Source: Stictocephala bisonia (taxonomy: Eukaryota; Arthropoda; Insecta; Hemiptera; Membracidae). From it: a stretch of DNA of 64,000 nt. A model generated the notes under the pieces. It saw only the letters and a list, made by a program, of their open reading frames with translations. It made no database searches and was not told the origin of the DNA. Position numbers and translations under genes: made by a program. The stretch covers positions 28,750 through 92,749 of the forward strand of contig JAQJVL010002552.1 in assembly GCA_035578905.1 (NCBI GenBank), read 5' to 3'. Below, piece by piece: positions 55,372 to 64,000 of this stretch. The stretch's first letter is position 1, and each line of letters starts with the position of its first letter.

Positions 55372-55929
55372 ATTTAACTCTTGAAAAAACTGTTAACTCC
55401 TGTAACGGTCTGCTTAAAACTAATAATAATTATTTTTATTTTGAGACTACTAGTAAACAATAACGGGCAAAATTAAATTATATTTGTTTTAAATTGAGGT
55501 TTTTGGACTGCACTTTAGTTATTAGCTTTTCTGTTTTAAACTATGATTAATTTTTTGTATCGTTATGCAATCTATATTTTTCCTCAATAAGGTTAGTAAT
55601 TCGTATTCATAAAAGTTTGTTTTTCTTAAACGGACGTAAAGGTAACATTTATTTTGAACCGCACAAATTTCGCCTAAGTTTATACTACAGTGCTTTCCTA
55701 AAACTCCTAAAAAAATACACGATACGTGTAAAAATCAGGCACATATTCCTATTTCTGAGACTTTTTCTTTATCCTACTTGTCATCCGATATCAATTTGTT
55801 AATTCATTGTACACGACAGACTGATAACTACTGATGACTAACATAACAACTTACAGTCGTGAAATCCGAACTACATACTATAGTTTAGTTCTGATTTTTT
55901 CTACGTGGTCAAGGTCGAGTCTCATTGGA
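55372..55929. other. AT-rich spacer
   Basis: Nothing recognised; the 61-codon frame at 55617 is unsupported. Confidence 0.35.
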
Positions 55930-56078
55930 AGTATAACCACTGTACGTGTATGGGTGGGTAGGTGGGTCAATACCACTGTACGTGTATGGATGGGCAGTTG
56001 GGTCAATTTCACTGTACGTGTAGGTGTAGGTAGGTGGGTCAATATCACTGTACGTGTAGGGGTAGGTAGGTGGGTCAC
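55930..56078. repeat. Outlying block of the 36-bp minisatellite family
   Basis: Four units with CCACTGTACGTGTA and GGTGGGTCAATA but diverged G-rich parts (GTATGGGTGGGTAGGTGGGT). It lies 1.6 kb from the main array. Confidence 0.92.
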
Positions 56079-56084
56079 TACAAA

Positions 56085-56525
56085 TGTACTAATTACAATG
56101 TAATTAGTTTGATCCTTACATTGCTATCATCTGGTGATGTAAGTTAATTAGTTTTATCCTTACGTTGATATCATCTGGTGATGTAAGTTAATTAGTTTTA
56201 TCCTTACGTTGATATCATCTGGTGATGTAAGTTAATTAGTTTTATCCTTACGTTGATATCATCTGGTGATGTAAGTTAATTAGTTTTATCCTTACGTTGA
56301 TATCATCTGGCGATGTAAGTTAATTAGTTTTATCCTTACGTTGATATCATCTGGCGATGTAAGATAATTAGTTTGATCCTTACATTGCTATCATCTGGTG
56401 ATGTAAGTTAATTAGTTTTATCCTTACGTTGATATCATCTGGTGATGTAAGTTAATTATTTTTATCCTTACGTTGATATCATCTTGTGATGTAAGTTAAT
56501 TAGTTTTATCCTTACGTTGATATCA
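56085..56525. repeat. 44-bp tandem array, about 10 units
   Basis: Units read GTTAATTAGTTTTATCCTTA, CGTTGATATCATCTGGTGAT, GTAA. Variants include TGGCGAT, GTTTGATCC and CATTGCTATC. The end runs into GGTGATCATCTGGTGATCAT. Confidence 0.95.
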
Positions 56526-57059
56526 TCTGGTGATCATCTGGTGATCATGGTGATGGTCGCTCACTACTCAACTTCAAATTATTAATCAAATTAAAATTAT
56601 TTGCAAAATGTAATCACAAAAATGAGGTGAGGTGTATGGACTATATTTATGATTCCCAACCATTTACCACCAAAATATTGTTTCTAATATCAAAGTTATA
56701 GAAATGTAAAAAATATTCTATAATTATGTCCGGAAAATTTTATCTTTTTATTATATTGTAAAGTAAACTATTTATTGGTTAATTTTGATTCGCGATGTGC
56801 AAACTATGTCCGAATTTAAAGATGATTCAAGACAGTCCTAACGAGTAAGTAAGTAGGCATTGTTGTAAGTAGGGATTTAAATTGGTATAGAAACACGTTG
56901 GAAAGGAAAAAGGGGCGTGGACGTAAGTAATTCGATAAAGTATTCTGTTACAATTGATTCCATCGCGAAGCTGTTCTAATTATAGAGGTGATTACAGTCC
57001 GAGTCAGTTCCACTAACTGGTTGATTAGTTAAACAGTATTAAAACACGGTTCCAACGTT
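56526..57059. other. AT-rich spacer
   Basis: Nothing recognised. Confidence 0.35.
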
Positions 57060-57430
57060 AACAGGAAAGTTGTGTTCTCATCTCGGTGGCGCGCTACATG
57101 TGTAAACGCAGAGTTCCGTGTAAGCCAATTTACCAACTTAGAAGACATATTCAATTAGAACAATTTGGCGGGAGTAGAGTACGGTCGGTTGCCATGGCGA
57201 CCCGCCTTCGCCAATCACCGCCTGTTTACCTGTCCCGCCTATTGACTCGACTCAGATTCAATTTGAACAATAATTGCTCTCAAATATTTGGCCCATATAA
57301 TAGACCTCTCCCAAACACACACGAAAGCTATCCGCCAATTTTTACAGTCACTGTATTAAATCATCCGTCGGTGTATTTCCATTAGTGCAGGCCCCCGAGC
57401 GACCGTCGACCTCGCTGTTTACCTTGCCGA
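57060..57430. promoter_or_regulatory. Possible enhancer or promoter with RFX-type X-box
   Basis: Balanced, non-repetitive block. GTTGCCATGGCGAC (57188-57201) is one base from the canonical palindromic RFX X-box GTTGCCATGGCAAC. TGTTTAC forkhead-type sites lie at 57233 and 57416, CCAAT at about 57211, and several ACAAT Sox-type words are present. A 99-codon frame at 57086-57385 is open but unlike any protein I know. Target gene unknown. Confidence 0.4.
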
Positions 57431-58087
57431 GACTGCAAAAATAATTGGTTTTCATTCATCATTACACTTAATTTGTATTTCATCAAACGAATTAAATATT
57501 ATTATTAGAATAAATTTATTTGTATCGAAACCTACAATATTGGGGCTACTGGTCAATATTGGGGATTAACTTTGTGTTTGATTTGCAAAACTAATTATCA
57601 TTCACTGATGTTTCATTAGACACTAATTTTGTTCTTTTGGAAAAATAATAGATTTTAAACTATTTGGGTTGATAAATTAATAACACATTTTCATTAAAAC
57701 TGATTTTAAAATACAACATTTATTAAAGTCTATTATTATCAAATGAATAAATAAACCCTATATATTCTTTCTGTTTGAAAAATCGATTTATACCGATGAA
57801 TTATTTAGTCTGAGTTTGGTTCATGTAACAATCAGGGCCTTACCTCATTGAACTCGATATATCAATAATCGATTCATCTTCACTTTAGTAAATAGACGAT
57901 ATTTACATCGAAAATATCTAATAGTTTTAGTTTTATATAGAACAAACATTGGCCGCCCGTTTATGTACGTATTTATATAAACTCTTGTCATGCTCTGTCA
58001 CAAGTAAAACTAGGCCTAAGTGTTAATTCCATAGGTGTACAAATGATTGAATAGATGATGAAGTCACAACTGATCCAACAATTTGGC
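57431..58087. other. AT-rich spacer
   Basis: Contains AATATTGGGG twice near 57537-57563 and ATCGAT words near 57780 and 57870; no gene. Confidence 0.35.
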
Positions 58088-58552
58088 GAGCCGGTGGCCG
58101 AGCGGTCTAAATATGTCAAGACTTTGAGCTTAGGGTTTTTTCTTTTTTTTCTATAAAGGAGAGGCCAACCTCCTTCTTAACCTTACTCTGCCCATTCCTC
58201 ATAGACTATTGATCTGTGCGAGGAACTTATTCAGACAGAGTAAGGGGGCGAACTAGTACAGTAGAAGGTGAATATTACTGATAAATTTACCAGTCTAGGC
58301 CGGATTCGAACCAGCGCTATCTCTAACTCAAGCTCAAAGTCCTGACGCCTTAGACCACTCGGCCACCGCCCTAGAGATATCGTTGGTTCGATTCCGGTCT
58401 AGACTGGAAGATTTATCAGTAATATTCACCTTCTACTGTACTGGTTCGCACCCTTACTCTGTCTGAACAAGTTCCTCGCACAGATCAATAGTCCATAGGA
58501 AATGGGCAGAGTAAGGTTTTAAGGAGATCGGCCTCACCTTAAAAAAAACTAT

Positions 58553-58560
<8 letters not shown>
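58088..58560 (+). mobile_element. tRNA-Leu/Ser-like SINE, split by a nested copy
   Basis: The 5' part (58088-58134) has GCCGGTGGCCGAGCGGTCTA, a tRNA-Leu/Ser-type A-box start. The 3' part resumes at about 58372 with GGTTCGATTCC (B box) and TCTAGACTGGAAGATTTATC, and ends in an A-rich tail merging with the TA microsatellite. The middle is occupied by an inverted copy of the same SINE. Confidence 0.85.
58135..58372 (-). mobile_element. tRNA-Leu/Ser-like SINE, nested inverted copy
   Basis: On the minus strand: GGGCGGTGGCCGAGTGGTCT (A-box region), GGCGTCAGGACTTTGAGCTT, GGTTCGAATCC (B box), a unique body containing CACCTTCTACTGTACTAG, and an A-rich tail (AAAAAAAAGAAAAAA). About 240 bp and complete. 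Polymerase III transcription is expected. Confidence 0.88.

Positions 58561-58603
<43 letters not shown>
58553..58603. repeat. TA microsatellite
   Basis: About 24 uninterrupted TA units joining the SINE tail to the satellite array, whose own units contain TATATATA. Confidence 0.95.
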
Positions 58604-58608
<5 letters not shown>

Positions 58609-61320
58609 TGAGTTCAACAACATTAAACACTAGGAGTCCTTGTTTTATATTATAACTTTATTATATCATATATATAAACCTGAGTGCAACAACTTTAAAC
58701 ACTAGGAGTCCTTGTTTTATATTATAACTTTATTATATCATATATATAAACCTGAGTGCAACAACTTTACACACTAGGAGTCCTTGTTTTATATTATAAC
58801 TTTATTATATCATATATATAAACCTGAGTTCAACAACATTAAACACTAGGAGTCCTTGTTTTATATTATAACTTTATTATATCATATATATAAACCTGAG
58901 TGCAACAACATTACACACTAGGAGTCCTTGTTTTATATTATAACTTTATTATATCATATATATAAATCTGAGTGCAACAACTTTACACACTAGGAGTCGT
59001 TGTTTTATATTATAACTTTATTATATCATATATATAAATCTGAGTGCAACAACATTAAACACTAGGAGTCCTTGTTTTATATTATAACTTTATTATATCA
59101 TATATATAAATCTGAGTGCAACAACTTTACACACTAGGAGTCCTTGTTTTATATTATAACTTTATTATATCATATATATAAATCTGAGTGCAACAACATT
59201 ACACACTAGGAGTCCTTGTTTTTTATTATAACTTTATTATATCATATATATAAATCTGAGTGCAACAACATTACACACTAGGAGTCCTTGTTTTATATTA
59301 TAACTTTATTATATCATATATATAAATCTGAGTGCAACAACATTACACACTAGGAGTCCTTGTTTTATATTATAACTTTATTATATCATATATATAAATC
59401 TGAGTGCAACAACATTACACACTAGGAGTCCTTGTTTTATATTATAACTTTATTATATCATATATATAAATCTGAGTGCAACAACATTACACACTAGGAG
59501 TCCTTGTTTTTTATTATAACTTTATTATATCATATATATAAATCTGAGTGCAACAACATTACACACTAGGAGTCCTTGTTTTATATTATAACTTTATTAT
59601 ATCATATATATAAATCTGAGTGCAACAACTTTACACACTAGGAGTCCTTGTTTTATATTATAACTTTATTATATCATATATATAAATCTGAGTGCAACAA
59701 CATTACACACTAGGAGTCCTTGTTTTATATTATAACTTTATTATATCATATATATAAATCTGAGTGCAACAACATTAAACACTAGGAGTCCTTGTTTTAT
59801 ATTATAACTTTATTATATCATATATATAAATCTGAGTGCAACAACATTACACACTAGGAGTCCTTGTTTTATATTATAACTTTATTATATCATATATATA
59901 AATCTGAGTACAACAACTTTACACACTAGGAGTCCTTGTTTTTATATTATAACTTTATTATATCATATATATAAATCTGAGTGCAACAACATTACACACT
60001 AGGAGTCCTTGTTTTATATTATAACTTTATTATATCATATATATAAATCTGAGTGCAACAACATTACACACTAGGAGTCCTTGTTTTATATTATAACTTT
60101 ATTATATCATATATATAAATCTGAGTGCAACAACATTACACACTAGGAGTCCTTGTTTTTTATTATAACTTTATTATATCATATATATAAATCTGAGTGC
60201 AACAACTTTACACACTAGGAGTCCTTGTTTTATATTATAACTTTATTATATCATATATATAAATCTGAGTGCAACAACATTACACACTAGGAGTCCTTGT
60301 TTTTTATTATAACTTTATTATATCATATATATAAACCTGAGTGCAACAACTTTACACACTAGGAGTCCTTGTTTTATATTATAACTTTATTATATCATAT
60401 ATATAAATCCTGAGTGCAACAACTGTACACACTAGGAGTCCTTGTTTTATATTATAACTTTATTATATCATAGGCCTATATAAAACCTGAGTGCAACAAC
60501 TTTACACACTAGGAGTCCTTATTTTATATTATAATTTTATTATATCATAGGCCTATATATAAACCTGAGTGCAACAACTGTACACACTAGGAGTCCTTGT
60601 TTTATATTATAATTTTATTATATCATAGGCCTATATATAAACCTGAGTGCAACAACTTTACACACTAGGAGTCCTTATTTTATATTATAATTTTATTATA
60701 TCATAAGCCTATATATAAACCTGAGTGCAACAACTGTACACACTAGGAGTCCTTGTTTTATATTATAATTTTATTATATCATAGGCCTATATATAAACCT
60801 GAGTGCAACAACTTTACACACTAGGAGTCCTTATTTTATATTATAATTTTATTATATCATAGGCCTATATATAAACCTGAGTGCAACAACTGTACATACT
60901 AGGAGTCCTTGTTTTATATTATAATTTTATTATATCATAGGCCTATATATAAACCTGAGTGCAACAACTTTACACACTAGGAGTCCTTATTTTATATTAT
61001 AATTTTATTATATCATAGGCCTATATATAAACCTGAGTGCAACAACTGTACACACTAGGAGTCCTTGTTTTATATTATAATTTTATTATATCATAGGCCT
61101 ATATATAAACCTGAGTGCAACAACTGTACACACTAGGAGTCCTTGTTTTATATTATAATTTTATTATATCATAGGCCTATATATAAACCTGAGTGCAACA
61201 ACTTTACACACTAGGAGTCCTTATTTTATATTATAATTTTATTATATCATAGGCCTATATATAAACCTGAGTGCAAGAACTGTACACACTAGGAGTCCTT
61301 GTTTTATATTATAACCTTAT
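58604..61320. repeat. 72-78 bp satellite array, about 37 units
   Basis: Units contain CTGAGTGCAACAAC, TTTACACACTAGGAGTCC, TTGTTTTATATTATAAC and TTTATTATATCATATATATA. Up to about 60.4 kb the unit is 72 bp; afterwards AGGCCTATATATAAACC is inserted, giving about 76-78 bp. In the later part GTACACAC...CTTGTTTT and TTACACAC...CTTATTTT units alternate. Confidence 0.97.
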
Positions 61321-61600
61321 TATAGCCTACCAGTATCATATAGGATTATTATAAGCACACAGATAGATTTCTCATCCCCTGTTAAATTTTGTCTCAAATT
61401 ATCAGCTGTTTTGTGGTCCGTTATGGCGCGTTAGTGTAGTCCCATGTAAATGTAATGCAGTTGTAGTAAAGTTCATTAACTAAACAAATCATTCTCGCAC
61501 AAATATTCCTACTACGTGAGATATCTATTTGTAAGTAATAAAATAAAGCAAGAGTTACCCTGTGCCACAAACCAAGTAGGCCCTAACTAAAAATCAGACT
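61321..61600. other. Spacer
   Basis: Nothing recognised. Confidence 0.3.
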
Positions 61601-62009
61601 TTAAGAGTCTGCAGAGGCTGTCGGTCATTTTGGTTTGAATCCCATAAGAACAATGTTATTTGCAAATCCACATTTGTTCGTTATTTATTGATCAAAATCT
61701 GTGTATTAGGTGTCATTTTAAACGTTATCATATTGGGCATTGGGTTTACTTTTGATATTTTGAGCACATACCCCTAGTTTTGAAAAATATGTAATAACAA
61801 AAAATTTTTATATTTCAAGCAATTCGCAAAGCAATTCCAGCGTGAAATGTCATTCTTGGTCAAATGTAATTTGTTTGGAAAAATCCAAATAAAAATAACT
61901 GTTTGATTTGGATACGCGTGATCGTATTCTCGGTTCGAAAATAACACTGTTCTTATGGGATTAAAACCATCATGGTCGGCAACTTACGACAGCCTCTTTA
62001 GACTTTTAA
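61601..62009. mobile_element. TTAA-flanked MITE, copy 3
   Basis: Starts GAGTCTGCAGAGGCTGTCGG after TTAA (61601-61604) and ends with the complement of AAGTCTAAAGAGGCTGTC before TTAA (62006-62009). AATCCCATAAGAACAATGTT is present near the left end and its complement near the right. The internal TCTGTGTATTAGGTGTCATT is shared with copy 1. Confidence 0.88.
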
Positions 62010-63050
62010 GTATTTTTCTAATTACTCTTAAATAAAAAAAAAAAAATTAATCATAGAATCAATTATTCTGATTTAACTATAATTAATACTTATTACAACA
62101 CAGTTACAAAATTTACTGACCATCGCCTTTCCATCAAACTATCACAGTGTCAAAAAATGGCTGCTTTCTAATCAGTCATATAACTGTTTAAAATACCATT
62201 AAAAAACCGAAGGTTTCAATGAGGGAGCTGAATCATGCAATATATTGCTTAATAAAATGGCTACACGCCCAGTATGATTGATATATTAATGAAACATTTC
62301 AAATTACTATATTTATATACATAAATATATAAAATATATTATATTAGAATATATTGGAAATTAGAACTACAAAATCAATAAAGCCTTAATAATTAGTGGA
62401 CATCAAATGCATTTAAAACTACTATCAAGCTCAGTCAAACAATAAAAAATAAAACAAATAAAAACAATAAATCCTCGAAATTTGACAGGCCTAATAGTGA
62501 AATTCGTAAATTAAACAGTAATGATTGTCAAAGTGATATTGGACAAACTGGACTTCATTTAACATAGGCTACGATTTGATGAACATATGTTATCATTAAA
62601 CACTTCATAAAATAAAAATATGCTGACCATCTTAATAGTTCTGGCCAGACTTAGGCATACACAAATAAATTGAAACAAATCTTGAAATTTTACATACATA
62701 CAAAAAAAATAATTTAATGTTGACCTTAGAACGTCTTGAAATTTATAAAAGTGCAAAAACAATACAAATTTACTATTGAGTGACAAAGAGACGTTTTCTA
62801 ACAACTTAATACTTGATCGATTTTTAAAATTTACTGATTAATTTCACCAAATTATATATTATAAATTTGACACCAACTGTAAACATTTTGAATATGATAA
62901 TTATTTTTTTATGTATTGTTAACCTTGCATGTTCCTTGTGTTGACTTCAATGAAGTTGAAATGTACATTTTAAAAATAAAATACGAGAATATTATTGAAA
63001 GGTTACAAGTACTGATATTTTTATTTTCCCAATTTATTGGTTTCAATGCC
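62010..63050. other. AT-rich intergenic DNA, nothing recognised
   Basis: The minus-strand 81-codon frame at 62559-62804 has no supporting signal. Confidence 0.35.
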
Positions 63051-63054
63051 GGGA

Positions 63055-63125
63055 CATTCCATTGAGTCTCTAGAGCGCTAGACTACTGTCGGCGCAGAAA
63101 TAATGTGTCCCCGGGTTTGAAGATT
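63055..63125 (+). repeat. tRNA-like remnant
   Basis: CTCTAGAGCGCTAGACTACT followed by CCCCGGGTTTGAAG resembles the D-arm/anticodon side and the B box of tRNA-derived repeats. No complete cloverleaf is formed, so this is probably an old SINE head. Confidence 0.35.
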
Positions 63126-63264
63126 ATTTACTTAAAAACTAAGAGGCGAATCAATATCCAATAAAACCATTGTTTTCCTAGTTTTAATTATACATTGTTA
63201 AATATGCATTTTGAATTGCACTATACCTTTTAATATTTTTTATCGTAGTTGAAACAAAAAAGTA

Positions 63265-63825
63265 TAGGAAATTTAACTAGTTTCCACTGTGCATCAACTT
63301 TACATTTTTATTAATAAATATCCCTTAATGTATCAAATGTATATTTTTTATATATCGTTGATAGGTATGTTTTATATAAGGTTTAAACTTTTCTGAGTTA
63401 AAATCTATTAAGAAAAAACTGTTATCTATTTCCTGAAACAACGTTTTCTTGACTTCTAGAGGTTAACACTACTTTGTCACGTTGTAATCCTTTACGATAC
63501 CTTTATTTGTGTAAGTAAATGAAATGATTTTATATCTGTACCAATCAATTTAAATTGATTTAATTTATATAGTAACTATATATTTTTATGAGGATTACAA
63601 TGTAACAAACTAATTACAGTATTAATTTTACATCTAGAAGTCAAGAAAACGTTGTTTCAGGAGATTGATAAGAATTTTGTTTCTTAAATATTAAAATTCC
63701 AAAATTTAAAAAAATTTAGGAAAAATTCCTGTCAACCACGTAATAAAATGTAAATAGGATATATTGACGGGTTTTAGAGTAATAAAAGTGTAAAATAGAT
63801 GCACAGTGAAAACTAGTTAAAATCC
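63265..63825. mobile_element. Fold-back element
   Basis: AACTAGTTTCCACTGTGCAT (about 63276) has its near-complement at about 63801 (ATGCACAGTGAAAACTAGTT). TTTCCTGAAACAACGTTTTC (about 63430) has its complement at about 63640. The arms are about 220 bp, imperfect. No coding capacity. Confidence 0.75.
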
Positions 63826-64000
63826 CGGTAATTTTTTGTTCCAACTAGTATAAACATTTATGTGAACAATGTAACAAACTAATTACAGTATTAATTTTAC
63901 TCTAGAAACAAAAAGTAAACGTTGTTTCAGGAGATTTTATAAGAATTTTGTTTCTTAAATATTAAAATTTTCCAAATTTAAAAAAATGAGGAAACATTCT
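63595..64000. repeat. Direct repeat of the fold-back right arm, running off the window
   Basis: CAATGTAACAAACTAATTAC and AACGTTGTTTCAGGAGAT with AAGAATTTTGTTTCTTAAAT occur at about 63599-63690 and again at about 63868-63970. Confidence 0.85.

Overview
This window is gene-poor, AT-rich animal DNA made almost entirely of mobile elements and tandem repeats. An arthropod, most likely an insect, is the best guess. The reasons are the protein-primed PolB type, a U1-like RNA closest to insect U1, a primer-binding site matching the 3' end of insect-type tRNA-Lys, and Ty3/Gypsy and pogo elements of familiar insect style. The species cannot be named from the sequence. The octamer TAGGCCTA recurs throughout and may be a genome-specific signature. 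No complete host protein-coding gene is recognisable.

Layout. 1-9175 is one giant inverted repeat centred near 4588, nearly identical on both arms. Each arm carries a PolB gene pointing toward the centre, a U1 snRNA-like gene overlapping the PolB 3' end on the other strand, two GC-rich blocks of unknown nature, and a tandem array next to a mismatched hairpin with a GAAA loop. The PolB promoter region (10043-10408) is tandemly duplicated, and a hairpin-side motif recurs inverted at 11.03 kb, so one element unit probably spans about 4588-11055. 11.3-16.7 kb is AT-rich non-coding DNA. 16667-30030 is a complete, young Ty3/Gypsy LTR retrotransposon on the minus strand. Its gag and pol lie in one frame separated by a UGA in a CARYYA-type readthrough context, pol begins with an SGNH-hydrolase-like domain, and its LTRs hold decayed copies of the primer-binding site. 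32081-35000 is an apparently intact pogo-type DNA transposon flanked by TA.

35-51 kb holds short tandem arrays, three copies of a tRNA-like SINE, one copy of a TTAA-flanked MITE, a GC-rich promoter-like island at 41.75-41.98 kb, and a frameshifted non-LTR retrotransposon fragment at 45.25 kb. 51.5-54.3 kb is a 36-bp G-rich minisatellite whose long open frames are artefacts of the repeat period. 54.3-58 kb has a second MITE copy, a 44-bp array and a possible enhancer with an RFX-like X-box. 58.1-58.56 kb is a SINE inserted into a SINE of the same family. 58.6-61.3 kb is a 72-78 bp satellite with a dimeric higher-order pattern. 61.6-64 kb has a third MITE copy, a tRNA-like remnant and a fold-back element.

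How the parts work together. The retrotransposon and the pogo element each look self-sufficient. The PolB unit carries its own replicative polymerase and its own small RNA gene, and its hairpin-centred head-to-head arrangement is what a replication intermediate or concatemer junction of a hairpin-ended linear element would look like. An assembly or fold-back artefact must be excluded first.
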